Assembly (NCBI RefSeq): GCF_002836415.1
Contig: NZ_PJBP01000119.1
Span: 1-64,000 of the forward strand
Direction: 5' to 3'
Length of the DNA: 64,000 bases
Source: Psychromonas sp. MB-3u-54
Lineage (GTDB): Bacteria; Pseudomonadota; Gammaproteobacteria; Enterobacterales; Psychromonadaceae
Made by a program: the position numbers and the translations under genes. The notes beneath the pieces were generated by a model. That model was not told the DNA's origin. It made no database searches and saw nothing but the letters and a program-made list of their open reading frames with translations. Of the stretch, positions 8,700 to 18,530 are shown piece by piece. Numbering within the stretch: the stretch's first letter is position 1; every line of letters begins with the position of its first letter.

Positions 8700-9336
8700 A
8701 GAGAAGATTTCTCATTTATTTAAATGGAGTATATTTATAACAGATAATAAACCCTTTCCCTGAAGCTGGTGATGAATTTATAAGCCTAGTCACTGAATTG
8801 TTATTTTTGTTCGAAGCTGCACCACCTATGGTGTCGCTCAAACCAAAGAGAAACGGAGTTTTTCTGCACTTATCCATGCCATTCTGACGCCTCAAACGGC
8901 ATATGCGTATCTTTGCTATTCTTAGCCCGTCAACTTAAGCACCTGTCTTGTGGGTTGTTCTGTTTTCAATATAAAACGGTACAATTTTGATCCGCTTTAT
9001 AATTCAAAGTGGCCGGTTTTTATTGACCATTATAAAACTGATTGGCATTATTTTCCGTGTTGAAGCATTAAAAGAACGTATTAATAAAAGTCTTAGTGTG
9101 CAAAAAAAGTAGTGCGGGTTGTTGTCAGCTTAATGAGCTCTATTTTCTTTATTAACCCTTTGAATAATAAGTTTAATTAAATATTATTAGGCTGTTGGAC
9201 ACTTTATTGAGTCAGCATAGAAAAATATTTTTTTTGATGTTGATCGCAAAATTGGCTATAATCTTCCACCAATTTATTATAGCTATCCCATTAAGTCATA
9301 GTGGGTACTATTTGTACTCATTAAGGATCACAAGCT
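8700..9336. other. intergenic region upstream of sulP
   Basis: About 640 bases between two divergent genes. Apart from the sulP promoter I see no gene, repeat or RNA structure. Confidence 0.4.
9234..9262 (+). promoter_or_regulatory. sigma70-type promoter of sulP gene
   Basis: TTGATG (9234-9239) and a perfect TATAAT (9257-9262) are separated by 17 bases, 75 bases upstream of the GTG start. Confidence 0.65.
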
Positions 9337-10899
9337 GTGTTTGAATTTCCACAAGTCGATAAGAGTAGTGTCAAAAATGATCTGTTCTCGGGTATAACCG
9401 TTGCTCTGGCATTGGTACCTGAGGCGGTTGCATTTGCATTTGTTGCGGGTGTTGAACCTATGGTTGGTCTATATGCCGCCTTTATGGTTGGTTTAATAAC
9501 CGCTTTTTTCGGTGGCCGCCCAGGAATGATTTCCGGTGCTACCGGTGCGATGGCAATCGTCATTGTGTCTTTGGTATCTGAGCACGGTGTTGAATACTTA
9601 TTTGCAGCGGTTCTACTGGCCGGTCTGCTGCAGATTTTATTTGGTGTGTTTCATCTTGGTAAATTCATCCGCATGGTGCCACATTCCGTGATGATCGGAT
9701 TTGTTAATGGTTTGGCAATTGTTATTTTCATGGCCCAAATGGGGCAATTTAAAGTAGTAAATAAAGCGGGAGAACTTGAATGGATGCAAGGTGCACCTTT
9801 ATATACCATGCTTGCTTTAGCGCTTCTGACGATGCTGATCATTCATTTTCTGCCTAAATTTACCACTGCAATACCATCAACACTGGCGGCGATTGTTGTT
9901 GTTACATTATTAGTCTATTTTATTCCCGCTTTAGAAGTGCGTACCGTTGTTGACTTCCTGCGCAGTATGACGGGTGATGAAAGCGCCACCGTTGCAGGGT
10001 CATTACCAACATTTGCATTGCCTGTGGTGCCATTTTCGATGGAAACCTTAGCTATTATCTTACCTTATTCATTCATATTGGCGGCGGTAGGCCTTATTGA
10101 ATCTCTATTAACCCTGACTGTTATTGATGAAATGACCGGAACCCGTGGTCGCGCTAACAAAGAATGTATCGCACAGGGTGCGTCAAATATGGTCAATGGT
10201 GTCTTTGGAGGCATGGGCGGTTGTGCAATGATCGGACAGTCAATGATTAATATTAATTCAGGTGGCCGCGGTCGTTTATCGGGTATTACGGCAGCGCTGA
10301 CACTGTTAGCCTTTATTTTATTTGCTTCCGATTTAATTGAGATTGTACCGATTGCGGCACTGGTTGGGGTGATGTTTATTGTTGTATTAGGCACCTTTGA
10401 ATGGGCGTCGTTTAAGATGATGCGTAAGGTACCCAAGAAAGATGCGATTGTTATTATCTTAGTAACAGGCGTTACTGTGGTGACCGATTTGGCCATTGCA
10501 GTCTTTGTCGGCGTAATTGTTTCAGCACTTGTATTTGCATGGGAGCATGCTAAACATATTTATTCAGTGAATGTTATGAGTGAAGATCAAAAAGAAAAAA
10601 CCTATCGCATTAACGGTCCTTTGTTTTTTGGTTCTGTAAGTCATTTTCTTGATCTCTTTGATGTGCAAAATGATCCGCGCAGCGTCATTGTTGATTTTGC
10701 GGAATCTCGTGTTGCGGATCATTCTGCGATTGAAGCTATCAGTGTATTAACGGACCGTTATGTCAAAGAGGGCAAAAAACTACATATTCGTCATCTTAGT
10801 AAAGACTGTCACAAACTGTTGAGTAAAGCTGGGGTGCTGGTCGAGGTTAATACAATTGAAGATCCTATTTATAAAGTTGTCTCTGATGAACTCGCTTAA
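9337..10899 (+). CDS. SulP-family anion transporter with STAS domain
   Basis: 520 aa, starting at GTG with AAGGA nine bases upstream. The N-terminal 400 residues are membrane-embedded, with the SulP signatures GLYAAFMVGLITAFFGGRPG and GGMGGCAMIGQSMININSGG. The C-terminal about 90 residues form a STAS domain (SVIVDFAESRVADHSAIEAI). The family carries sulfate, bicarbonate or C4-dicarboxylates. The ISGATGAMAIVI region is like bicarbonate/BicA-type members, but the substrate cannot be assigned. It is monocistronic, ending in a strong terminator. Confidence 0.88.
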   Translation: MFEFPQVDKSSVKNDLFSGITVALALVPEAVAFAFVAGVEPMVGLYAAFMVGLITAFFGGRPGMISGATGAMAIVIVSLVSEHGVEYLFAAVLLAGLLQILFGVFHLGKFIRMVPHSVMIGFVNGLAIVIFMAQMGQFKVVNKAGELEWMQGAPLYTMLALALLTMLIIHFLPKFTTAIPSTLAAIVVVTLLVYFIPALEVRTVVDFLRSMTGDESATVAGSLPTFALPVVPFSMETLAIILPYSFILAAVGLIESLLTLTVIDEMTGTRGRANKECIAQGASNMVNGVFGGMGGCAMIGQSMININSGGRGRLSGITAALTLLAFILFASDLIEIVPIAALVGVMFIVVLGTFEWASFKMMRKVPKKDAIVIILVTGVTVVTDLAIAVFVGVIVSALVFAWEHAKHIYSVNVMSEDQKEKTYRINGPLFFGSVSHFLDLFDVQNDPRSVIVDFAESRVADHSAIEAISVLTDRYVKEGKKLHIRHLSKDCHKLLSKAGVLVEVNTIEDPIYKVVSDELA

Positions 10900-10905
10900 T
10901 AAATT

Positions 10906-10937
10906 AAAGCGTTGGGTAAGATGAGCCCAACGCTTTT
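10906..10937 (+). terminator. rho-independent terminator of sulP gene
   Basis: AAAGCGTTGGG pairs perfectly with CCCAACGCTTT around a 10-base loop and runs into TTTATAA, seven bases after the stop codon. Confidence 0.85.
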
Positions 10938-10980
10938 ATAATTCTGGCGTTCAGCAAGGTACAATAGGCACGAGAAATAG

Positions 10981-11500
10981 ATGAAAAATAACAGTGAAAT
11001 TAACGACGGTTTCACTGTTTTCTATTCGTAATAAAGCATTTAAAGAGTATTAAGATTAAGCCATTAAATGGATGGGAAATAACAGTGGAATTAATAAATT
11101 TTTCACTGCTTTGCATTCGTAATAAAGCATTTAAAGAGTATTAAGATTAAGCCATTAAATGGATGGGAAATAACAGTGGAATTAATAAATTTTTCACTGC
11201 TTTGCATTCGTAATAAAACACTTAAAGAGTATTAAGGTTAAGCCATAAAATGGATGGGGAAATAACAGTGAAATTAACGACTGTATCACTGTTATGCATT
11301 CGTAATAAAACACTTAAAGTGTAAGCCATAAAATGGATGGGGAAATAACAGTGAAATTAACGACTGTATCACTGTTATGCATTCGTAATAAAACACTTAA
11401 AGTGTAAGCCATAAAATGGATGGGAAATAACAATGAAATTAAGGAATGTTTCACTTTTTTCCAGTGGTAATAATATCAGAGCGTCTTAAGGTTAATCCAT
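10981..11500 (+). repeat. six-copy tandem repeat (91/83 bp) with internal hairpin
   Basis: Copies begin at about 10981, 11072, 11163, 11254, 11337 and 11420. The first four have a 91-bp period; the later ones are 83 bp because AGAGTATTAAG-type sequence is lost before GTAAGCCAT. Each unit carries an inverted repeat, clearest as AACAGTGA...TCACTGTT, and conserved ATTCGTAATAAA and GCCAT(T/A)AAATGGATGGG blocks. The outer copies are the most diverged. There is no coding potential and no spacer diversity, so this is not a CRISPR array. Confidence 0.85.
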
Positions 11501-12161
11501 AAAGAGGGTGAACTCATTTAATCAATGGGTTAGAGCATGATACGGTTTTAAGTTGATCATGTAACACATTGATTATTATATTTATTTTTCTCTCTCTCTC
11601 TTTTCCCTCAGTCCCGTAATAAAATAATTTTCAATGCTGCTTAGCGCTTTTAAAATGGGCTGTCTGGTGATTTTTCTCAGTCCTTATTTATTTGAAACGC
11701 GAGTAGGGCGATAAGTTGCGTCGCACTTAGGGGTTTCTTGATGGTTTTTTGTATTCCATAGTGAAAACCAGATATGGTTGTTACGTAGGGTTTTTCTTTT
11801 GTTTCTCATATTATTTTCTCCTGTTTGATTTAAGGTCACTATAACGATTTTTCATTACAGAAATGTGACAGTAAAAATGTTTTTTTTGCACCTGATATTG
11901 AGGAAAAACAAAGAATGTTATTCTTTTTTAGCAGATAATTAGCGCAAATTAAAACTTACCGTCGAGGCATTTATCAGAAAAGTAACATAGTGTAATTAAA
12001 TAGATAGATGCTATAAAACAAGGTAGACTAATTTGTATTAATTACTTAGTTTTAGTTTAAAAAATTTTAAGGAAGGCAGATATAAGTTCAACATATCCCT
12101 TCTGTATCACATATTCGAATATTGACTTAGTAGTTACAGCAGTAACAGAATGAGGTAGCAA
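11501..12161. other. intergenic region upstream of pfkA
   Basis: About 660 AT-rich bases with no recognisable gene. A run of alternating CT (TCTCTCTCTCTC near 11591) is the only simple repeat. A regulatory region for pfkA is expected here but no box can be assigned. Confidence 0.4.
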
Positions 12162-13124
12162 ATGATTAAAAAAATTGGTGTTTTAACAAGCGGCGGTGAT
12201 GCACCGGGTATGAATTCAGCAATACGTGCAGTAGTGCGCTGTGCACTGGCAAATGGAATTGAAGTTTATGGTATTTATGATGGTTATGCTGGACTTCATA
12301 AGGGTAATATCAAACAGTTAACCCGTCATTCTGTTTCAGATATGATTAACCGTGGTGGTACTTTCTTGGGTACTGCCCGCTTTCCTGAATTTAAAGAAGA
12401 AAGTGTCCGCCAGGAAGCAATTAAAAATCTGGAAATGTACGGTATTGAAGCATTAGTGGTGATCGGTGGTGACGGTTCTTATATGGGGGCCAAAAAACTC
12501 AGTGAAATGGGTTATCCCTGTATCGGTATTCCTGGCACAATTGATAATGATATTGCCGGAACAGATTATACTATCGGATTTATGACCTGTTTAAATACCA
12601 TTGTTGATGCAGTAGACCGTTTACGTGATACCTCTTCATCCCATAATCGTATCTCTATTGTTGAAGTAATGGGTCGTTATTGTGGTGATTTAACGCTTTG
12701 GTCCGCGATTGCCGGTGGCAGTGAATATGTTGTCCTGCCGGAAATTGGTTTTGACGAAGCTGAATTATTTGAGCATATTGAAACGGGTGAAGCTTCGGGT
12801 AAAAAGCATGCCATTATTATGATCACTGAACATGTAACGGATGTGACGGAACTGGCTAAACGTATCGAAGAGAAGACCGGTCGAGAAACGCGAGCCACTA
12901 TTTTAGGTCATATTCAACGCGGTGGTGCACCTATGGCGTTTGATCGCGTATTAGCAAGCCGCATGGGTGCCCGTGCAGTTGAGCTTTTGATCGATGGTAA
13001 AAGTGCGCGTTGTATCGGTATTCAGCATGGAAATATGGTTGACCATGATATTATTGAATGTTTAGAAGAGATGCAGCGTCCATTTCGTGAAGATTTATAC
13101 AATTTATCGAACGTGTTATTCTAA
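12162..13124 (+). CDS. pfkA: ATP-dependent 6-phosphofructokinase
   Basis: 320 aa, the same length as E. coli PfkA. It phosphorylates fructose 6-phosphate to the 1,6-bisphosphate in glycolysis. Visible motifs are the ATP-binding [13 protein letters not shown] at the N-terminus, [12 protein letters not shown] near 103, the catalytic [10 protein letters not shown] with its TIDND aspartate near 125-129, the substrate loop [10 protein letters not shown] near 169, and GHIQRGG near 245. It is preceded by a GAGGTAG ribosome site and followed by a terminator, so it is probably monocistronic. The identification is secure. Confidence 0.97.
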   Translation: MIKKIGVLTSGGDAPGMNSAIRAVVRCALANGIEVYGIYDGYAGLHKGNIKQLTRHSVSDMINRGGTFLGTARFPEFKEESVRQEAIKNLEMYGIEALVVIGGDGSYMGAKKLSEMGYPCIGIPGTIDNDIAGTDYTIGFMTCLNTIVDAVDRLRDTSSSHNRISIVEVMGRYCGDLTLWSAIAGGSEYVVLPEIGFDEAELFEHIETGEASGKKHAIIMITEHVTDVTELAKRIEEKTGRETRATILGHIQRGGAPMAFDRVLASRMGARAVELLIDGKSARCIGIQHGNMVDHDIIECLEEMQRPFREDLYNLSNVLF

Positions 13125-13146
13125 TACTACGGCGATCAATTTAAAT

Positions 13147-13180
13147 CATAAAAGCCTACCTTACGGTAGGCTTTTTTTTG
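13147..13180 (+). terminator. terminator of pfkA
   Basis: AAAGCCTACC pairs with GGTAGGCTTT around TTAC and is followed by a T-run. Confidence 0.9.
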
Positions 13181-13293
13181 GCTCTGTTCCAGTTAACTGT
13201 ATTGTTGCTGTCATCCTTGAAATTACAATACATTAAGCATCGACAGTAAAGCTGGCAAGCGCTTATTTAGACATAGGATTTTTTAGGTAAAAA

Positions 13294-13884
13294 ATGAATA
13301 AACAAACTTCCCCTTATCAAGCTTTAGTTGCGATCTGTGAAGTACCAGAAATCAAAAAAAATGCGTTGGATGTCGATCAAATGTTAGGGGTTATCTGCGC
13401 CGTTAGTGCGGCTCCCACACAACTTGATCTGCAGGACTGGTTGCCCTGTTTATGGGCTGAAGGTCAAACTCCTTCTTTTAGCAATGAGCAGTTAGCCGTT
13501 GAATTTGCTGCTGCAGGCATGCAGTTTTATGATGCTTGTTTGACTGGTTACCAACAATCGATAGCGCTTATGTTACCAACACAGCGATGGATCAATAAAT
13601 CGTTAGAAATTACCGAGCAGGGCAGCCGTTTTGCATTAGGTTATTTATCGGGTTTTCAAAGTATTGAGCAGAATATCGAGATAGTGGAAGAAGGGAAGCT
13701 TGAACAGTTATTACAGACCACAACATTATTATTAAGTAAAATAGCGAATCCCAGTGGTGATAATCCGGACATGTTGACTCTTTTTAATCAACTACCTGAA
13801 ATGGATGAAATAGTGTCTTCGTTACCCCTGTTATTAGGTACACTGGGGCATTTTTCTTTGCAGGCAAATAATTATGATGAATAG
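13294..13884 (+). CDS. UPF0149 (YecA/YgfB) family protein
   Basis: 196 aa. The helical UPF0149 pattern is recognisable: LGVICAVSAAP near residue 30, WLPCLW near 49, FYDACLTGY, and the characteristic LGYLSGFQ near 118. There is no C-terminal SEC-C zinc motif, so it resembles the YgfB form rather than full YecA. The 3' end overlaps the following pseudouridine synthase gene by 11 bases, indicating translational coupling. The molecular role is not established for this subgroup. Confidence 0.75.
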   Translation: MNKQTSPYQALVAICEVPEIKKNALDVDQMLGVICAVSAAPTQLDLQDWLPCLWAEGQTPSFSNEQLAVEFAAAGMQFYDACLTGYQQSIALMLPTQRWINKSLEITEQGSRFALGYLSGFQSIEQNIEIVEEGKLEQLLQTTTLLLSKIANPSGDNPDMLTLFNQLPEMDEIVSSLPLLLGTLGHFSLQANNYDE

Positions 13885-14602
13885 CGCGAATGAGGTTCTT
13901 TTTAACTATAAAAATTATTTTTCAGTCGTATCTGAAAATAATGAATTTATTGTGATCAATAAGCAGGCCGGTATTAATTTTCACAGTGAAGATGGTGAGT
14001 TTGGTGTGGTAGTTGCCGCTGAAAAAGCGTTTTCCTGTAAACTTTATAGCGTTCATCGTTTAGATAAAATGACCTCAGGTTTGTTACTACTGGCTAAATC
14101 GTCATCGAGTGCCGCACAACTTTCCGCCTTGTTTTTTGAGCATCAGATTCAAAAATATTATCTGGCCATTAGCGATAAAAAACCAAAAAAGAAACAGGGT
14201 TTAATAAAAGGGGGGATGGAAAAGTCGCGTCGCTCTATGTGGAAATTAACTAAACAGCCCAATAATTTAGCGATCACACAGTTCTTCAGCTATTCATTAG
14301 AGAATGGTAAACGTCTGTTTGTTATTAAACCGCGCACGGGGAAAACGCATCAGATCCGCGTTGCACTTAACAGTATCGGCAGTGCTATTTGCGGTGATCC
14401 TCTTTATGCTGAAAAATCGCTGCAGAGTGCGGCATTTGATCGTGCTTATCTGCATGCCTACCAGATTGACTTTACGTTAAATAATCAAGATTACCATTTC
14501 CAAGCTTCTCCTGAGTCCGGTTATTTATTTGTAAGTGAGGTTTTTATCAATCAAATAGAAACTATTGGCGCTGTCGAAAAGTTGGATTGGCCAAAAATTT
14601 AA
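13874..14602 (+). CDS. RluA-family pseudouridine synthase
   Basis: 242 aa. The catalytic motif HRLDKMTSGLLLLA, with the essential aspartate near residue 64, and the later RTGKTHQIRVAL motif define an RluA-type tRNA/rRNA pseudouridine synthase. There is no S4 RNA-binding domain, and the protein is shorter than RluC/RluD, matching the small single-domain branch found in vibrios and relatives. The target uridine cannot be predicted. The start overlaps the UPF0149 gene, suggesting coupled expression. Confidence 0.85.
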   Translation: MMNSANEVLFNYKNYFSVVSENNEFIVINKQAGINFHSEDGEFGVVVAAEKAFSCKLYSVHRLDKMTSGLLLLAKSSSSAAQLSALFFEHQIQKYYLAISDKKPKKKQGLIKGGMEKSRRSMWKLTKQPNNLAITQFFSYSLENGKRLFVIKPRTGKTHQIRVALNSIGSAICGDPLYAEKSLQSAAFDRAYLHAYQIDFTLNNQDYHFQASPESGYLFVSEVFINQIETIGAVEKLDWPKI

Positions 14603-14626
14603 ACTCACCTAAAGTGAGTTTAAATT
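14596..14626. terminator. bidirectional terminator between convergent genes
   Basis: AATTTAAACTCAC pairs with GTGAGTTTAAATT around CTAAA. It overlaps the stop of the RluA-like gene and faces the end of xthA. Confidence 0.85.
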
Positions 14627-14635
14627 AGTTTGATA

Positions 14636-15445
14636 TTAGTCAGCAAATTCTGTCCATATCGGCGCATGATCAGAAGGTTTCTCAATCGCTCTTAGCTCAT
14701 AATCGATACCGGTATCAATGGTTTTTTCTGCCAATTTTTCCGTGGCTAAAATAACGTCTATCCGTAAACCTCTATTGTCATCAAAACCACGAGAGCGGTA
14801 ATCAAACCAGCTATATTGGTCAGATACTTCCGGATTTAATAATCTGAAGGTATCTATCAGACCAAAATCCATCAATTTAGCTAACCATTCACGTTCTTCT
14901 GGTAAAAAACTACATTTTTTTGTTTGTAACCAGCGTTTTGCATTTACTTCACCGATGCCGATATCCAAATCAAGCCGGGAGATATTAATATCTCCCATTA
15001 CAATCAGTTGGTCTTCTGCAGTGTGGAATTCATTGAGATAAATATTTAAATCTTGATAAAACTTACGTTTTGCAGGGTACTTAGTTTCGTGAGTTTGGCT
15101 CTCCCCCTGAGGGAAATAACCATTGAGAATGCGCACTGGCAAACCCGCTTTATCTTGCACTGTTACCATGATCATGCGGCGCTGCGCTTCTTCATCGTCC
15201 GTAGGAAAACCATATTGCACATCGAGGGCTTTATTTTTACATAGCATTGCCACACCGTAATGGCCTTTTTGCCCGTGAAAATAGACGTGGTATCCCATTG
15301 CTTCAACATCAGCAACAGGGAAAACATCGTTATGAACCTTGATTTCCTGCAATCCGATGACATCAGGTTGGTGTTTATCAATAATAGCTTGCAGTTGGTG
15401 GAGACGAGCTCGCAGCCCATTGATGTTGAACGAGATAATTTTCAT
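14636..15445 (-). CDS. xthA: exodeoxyribonuclease III
   Basis: 269 aa (E. coli Xth is 268). This Mg-dependent AP endonuclease and 3' exonuclease acts in base-excision repair. Motifs of the exonuclease-endonuclease-phosphatase fold are all present: [11 protein letters not shown] at 5-15, GLQEIKV with the metal-binding glutamate near 34, NGYFPQG near 110, GDINIS near 151, GLRIDVIL near 228, and the terminal SDHAPIW histidine near 259. It is convergent with the RluA-like gene and shares its terminator. Confidence 0.96.
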   Translation of the reverse strand: MKIISFNINGLRARLHQLQAIIDKHQPDVIGLQEIKVHNDVFPVADVEAMGYHVYFHGQKGHYGVAMLCKNKALDVQYGFPTDDEEAQRRMIMVTVQDKAGLPVRILNGYFPQGESQTHETKYPAKRKFYQDLNIYLNEFHTAEDQLIVMGDINISRLDLDIGIGEVNAKRWLQTKKCSFLPEEREWLAKLMDFGLIDTFRLLNPEVSDQYSWFDYRSRGFDDNRGLRIDVILATEKLAEKTIDTGIDYELRAIEKPSDHAPIWTEFAD

Positions 15446-15580
15446 TAAAAGGCCTTACATAGAATAAAATTATAGAAGGCGGAGAATGTACCTCGTCCAG
15501 TTTAATAACTCAACAGAGTCGATCAGAAAAATACCGGCTCAGATATCGCTCAACCGGTTATAGCTAAGAAAAACAGTAAA

Positions 15581-15817
15581 TTAGCTTAATGTCACTAAAA
15601 CGTGGTTAAGATGATCGACTGTTTCGAAACCGCTGGCAGTTAAATAACCGCCATCGGGTTTCGTCGTTAACCCTTTATCGAATAACGATTTGGCTGCGGC
15701 AACTACTGACGGATCAGCATCCTTATGAACTTTAATACCTTCTTGTTGGGATTCAAATGGGAATTTAGAAAGCAGTTTCATTTCTTCAAATAAAGTATCA
15801 GGGTAATTTTTAATCAT
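15581..15817 (-). CDS. small conserved protein, TIGR02647-like
   Basis: 78 aa. The pattern of an N-terminal LFEEMKLLSKFP, a central DPSVVAAAKSLFDKGLTT and a C-terminal GGYLTASGFETVDHLNHV matches the small gammaproteobacterial family TIGR02647 as I remember it. There is no transmembrane or signal segment. It lies alone between xthA and suhB. The function is unknown. Confidence 0.65.
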   Translation of the reverse strand: MIKNYPDTLFEEMKLLSKFPFESQQEGIKVHKDADPSVVAAAKSLFDKGLTTKPDGGYLTASGFETVDHLNHVLVTLS

Positions 15818-16050
15818 GATTATTCACTTTTATTAAATTCGGAATATTCATAATATGTAGTTGAGATTAAATTGCAATTAATAGCGGATGTGAATTTGTT
15901 GTGGATCAACCTATTGTCATTATAAGTGTCATTTAGGTTATAAAATAAACGTTATAGCAGTTTTATCTTGCCGGAAAGTTAACTGTAATTAGCTGTTTTG
16001 TTTACTAATACCCGCTAGTACCTATTTTAATCGTTATTTTGCAGGCATAA

Positions 16051-16079
16051 AAAAACGCAAACGGGTGTTTGCGTTTTTG
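16051..16079 (-). terminator. terminator downstream of suhB
   Basis: AAAAACGCAAAC pairs with GTTTGCGTTTTT around GGGT. It is T-rich on both strands and placed about 70 bases after the suhB stop. Confidence 0.85.
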
Positions 16080-16093
16080 TAAAAAGGCTAAGG

Positions 16094-16134
16094 TTAAAGA
16101 TTATGTTTACCAGTAACCGTTAGCATCTCTTTGA
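16094..16134 (-). repeat. duplicated 3' tail of suhB
   Basis: Read on the minus strand this encodes KEMLTVTGKHNL and a stop, a near-copy of the real suhB terminus KEMLTVIRKHNL ending at 16150. The sequence AATCGTTATTTTGC also recurs next to both (near 16029 and 16134), showing a small local tandem duplication of about 56 bp. Confidence 0.75.
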
Positions 16135-16149
16135 ATCGTTATTTTGCTA

Positions 16150-16938
16150 TTACAGGTTATGTTTACGAATAACCGTCAGCATTTCTTTTAGCAGCTTTGG
16201 ATTTGCTGCAACAACATTACCGGATTTCATGTGATCATTGCCACCGTTAAAGTCGGTCATCATTGCACCAGATTCTTTAACTAATAGTTCACCAGCAGCG
16301 ATATCCCAAGGCTTTAAACCAAATTCCCAGAATCCGTCCACACGACCTGCCGCAACGTAAGCAAGGTCAAGTGCAGCACTGCCGCTACGACGCATATCGG
16401 CAACCTCCATAAATAAATCTCTAAAGATATTTAAGTATGTTTCTGTGTGGTATTTTTGCTTAAAAGGGAAACCTGTGGCTAACAATGTACCAGGCAGTTT
16501 TGCGACTGTATTAGTACGCGTACGGTAACCATTGATTTGAGCGCCCTGGCCTTTAACTGCTGAGAATAGTTCATTACGAATTGGATCGAATACAACACCC
16601 ACTTCAGTACGGCCTTTTATTTTTAATGCGATAGAAACAGAAAAATGAGGGATACCGTGGATAAAGTTAGTTGTACCATCTAGCGGATCAATAATCCATT
16701 GGTAATCCTTGTCTTTACCATCATCGGCACCTGACTCTTCTGCAATGATGCAGTGGTCGGGGTATGATTTGCGTAAAGTACCAATTATTGCAACTTCCGC
16801 TTCTTTATCAACGCTGGAGACATAATCATTTAACGATTTTTCTTCAACTTCGACGGCTTCTAAATTTTCGTAGCCTTTAACAATTACTTTGCCTGCATTA
16901 CGGGCAGCACGAATCGCAATATTTAACATTGGATGCAT
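16150..16938 (-). CDS. suhB: inositol-1-monophosphatase SuhB
   Basis: 262 aa (E. coli 267). Metal-dependent phosphatase motifs are intact: EESG near 67, IIDPLDGTTNF near 82, and the second WDIAAGELLVKESG near 210. In E. coli SuhB also joins the rRNA antitermination complex. It is divergent from trmJ, the same arrangement as in E. coli (suhB | trmJ-iscR), but the intergenic space is enlarged here by a MITE-like element. The 3' end has been partly duplicated downstream. Confidence 0.95.
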   Translation of the reverse strand: MHPMLNIAIRAARNAGKVIVKGYENLEAVEVEEKSLNDYVSSVDKEAEVAIIGTLRKSYPDHCIIAEESGADDGKDKDYQWIIDPLDGTTNFIHGIPHFSVSIALKIKGRTEVGVVFDPIRNELFSAVKGQGAQINGYRTRTNTVAKLPGTLLATGFPFKQKYHTETYLNIFRDLFMEVADMRRSGSAALDLAYVAAGRVDGFWEFGLKPWDIAAGELLVKESGAMMTDFNGGNDHMKSGNVVAANPKLLKEMLTVIRKHNL

Positions 16939-17099
16939 TGGATCACCATTAGATTTTAAAGAACATTGAAGGGAGATTCCCTCGGCGCAGAATTATACAT
17001 AGATCACATAAATCTGCAATATCTTGCCTTGTTTATTTTTCGAGCAAGTGTTTAATTTTAAGGGAAATCACCCGTTTTATTCTCAAAAATAGACAATTA

Positions 17100-17633
17100 A
17101 TACCAAAAGAACTAAAAAGATGCTCAACCTTGCTGGTTAACATTATCCCTAACTGCGTTGTGAGTTTATTCAGAACGTCCTGTTCTTCACCACTTCGTGG
17201 CCAGCTGAAGCTGTTCAAAATAGTTCCCTCCTATTTTTTGTATTCAGAACGTCCTGTTCTTCACCACTTCGTGGCCAGCTGAAGCTGTTCAAAATAGTTC
17301 CCTACTATTTTTTGTATTCAGAACGTCCTGTTCTTCACCACTTCGTGGCCAGCTGAAGCTGTTCAAAATAGTTTCCTCCTATTTTTTGTATTCAGAACGT
17401 CCTGTTCTTCACCACTTCGTGGCCAGCTGAAGCTGTTCAAAATAGTTCCCTACTATTTTTTGTATTCAGAACGTCCTGTTCTTCACCACTTCGTGGCCAG
17501 CTGAAGCTGTTCAAAATAGTTCCATAGGATTTTTGTGAAGGAGAATAACGATCGAATGCAACTTTAGTGCTAATTTTGTTAATGCTAATTTTTCCTTTGC
17601 AATCATTGATTACTTCATTAATTATTTTGCTAT
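17100..17633 (+). mobile_element. MITE-like element A, expanded copy (suhB-trmJ intergenic)
   Basis: It begins ATACCAAAAGAACTAAA and ends with a segment whose complement reads ATAGCAAAATAATTAAT, giving imperfect terminal inverted repeats of about 20 bp. The left part (TGCTGGTTAACATTATCCCTAACTGCG) and right part (GAGAATAACGATC...CATTGATTACTTCATTAATTATTTT) match the element at 21867-22098. The centre differs: here a 74-bp hairpin unit is present five times instead of once. Subtracting four extra units leaves about 238 bp, nearly the size of the other copy. It has no coding capacity and would need a transposase in trans. Confidence 0.82.
17169..17530 (+). repeat. five tandem copies of the 74-bp three-hairpin unit
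   Basis: Units start at 17169, 17243, 17317, 17391 and 17465, an exact 74-bp period. Copies are nearly identical, differing mainly at CCCTCC versus CCCTAC versus TCCTCC in the tail. Each holds hairpin 1 (AGAAC-GTCCT-GTTCT), hairpin 2 (CCAC-TTC-GTGG) and hairpin 3 (CAGC-TGAA-GCTG). The near-identity indicates recent amplification. Confidence 0.9.
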
Positions 17634-17720
17634 AAACAGCGCTAATAGAACTATTTTTTGTAATTTAATTAGTGGTAAACTTCGGGCACTTAAATTCGTC
17701 TTAAACATAAAGGAATACAA

Positions 17721-18479
17721 ATGCTAGAAAACGTGCGCATTATACTCATTGGCACTTCTCATCCCGGTAATGTCGGCAGTGCAGCAAGAGCAATGAAAAC
17801 AATGGGGTTAACAAAACTAGTACTTGTCACGCCTGAATGCGAAATTGATGGAAAATCTATTGCACTTTCTGCAGGTGCTTCGGATGTATTAAAAAATCAT
17901 CAAGTTTGCAATACGTTAGATGAGGCAATTGCTGATTGTGGTTTGGTGATTGGTGCAAGTGCTCGCTCACGTACTTTGGACTGGCCTATGCTGGATCCTC
18001 GTGAAATGGGTCGAAAAGTTGTCGAAGAAGGAAATAAACACCCCGTAGCGTTAGTGTTTGGTCGTGAAAATAGTGGTTTGACTAACGATGAGCTGCAAAA
18101 GTGTCATTTTCATGTGTTTATTCCTGCAAATCCGGACTATAGCTCTTTAAATTTAGCAATGGCAGTACAAACTTTGAGCTATGAGATTCGCATGGAATTT
18201 TTGGCATCAAAGTCTTACCCTGAGCAGCAACAGGAATATCCTCTTACTGAAGAAATTGAAGGATTGTTTACCCACCTCGAACAAACTTTAATGGATACTG
18301 GCTTTATTGTTCCTGTCCATCCGGGCTTGGTAATGAATAAATTGCGCCGCTTTTTCAACCGCGCTCGTCCCGAAGTTAAAGAGCTGAGAATGTGGCGGGG
18401 GATTTTAAGCAGTGTCCAAAAATCAGTGGGTTCAGCAGAAAAAGAAGTTAATAAATCAATCGATGCAGACAAAGAATAA
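17721..18479 (+). CDS. trmJ: tRNA (cytidine/uridine-2'-O)-methyltransferase TrmJ
   Basis: 252 aa. The SpoU-fold (SPOUT) signatures are clear: [19 protein letters not shown] at the N-terminus, [14 protein letters not shown] near 113, and the C-terminal knot region [16 protein letters not shown] near 135. TrmJ methylates position 32 of several tRNAs using S-adenosylmethionine. The C-terminal 90 residues match the dimer-stabilising extension of E. coli TrmJ. It sits directly before iscR, as in E. coli, and is closed by its own terminator. Confidence 0.95.
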   Translation: MLENVRIILIGTSHPGNVGSAARAMKTMGLTKLVLVTPECEIDGKSIALSAGASDVLKNHQVCNTLDEAIADCGLVIGASARSRTLDWPMLDPREMGRKVVEEGNKHPVALVFGRENSGLTNDELQKCHFHVFIPANPDYSSLNLAMAVQTLSYEIRMEFLASKSYPEQQQEYPLTEEIEGLFTHLEQTLMDTGFIVPVHPGLVMNKLRRFFNRARPEVKELRMWRGILSSVQKSVGSAEKEVNKSIDADKE

Positions 18480-18502
18480 AATCGCCTGAAGTGGATGATT
18501 TG

Positions 18503-18530
18503 TACCTGACTGTTTTTGTCAGGTATTTTT
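18503..18530 (+). terminator. terminator of trmJ
   Basis: ACCTGAC pairs with GTCAGGT around TGTTTTT and runs into ATTTTTA. The following 30 bases (ACTTGACTATTTTTGTCAGG) are a diverged second copy that overlaps the iscR promoter. Confidence 0.7.

Noticed and set aside
10981-11500. CRISPR-like array
   Set aside because: Periods of 91 and 83 bp are continuous repeats without unique spacers.
17033-17218. Minus-strand 61-codon frame upstream of suhB
   Set aside because: Lies mostly inside the MITE-like element and first hairpin units; not conserved in the second copy.
17169-17530. CRISPR-like array of five 74-bp repeats
   Set aside because: There are no spacers: the whole unit repeats head to tail, each unit carries hairpins, and no cas gene is present.
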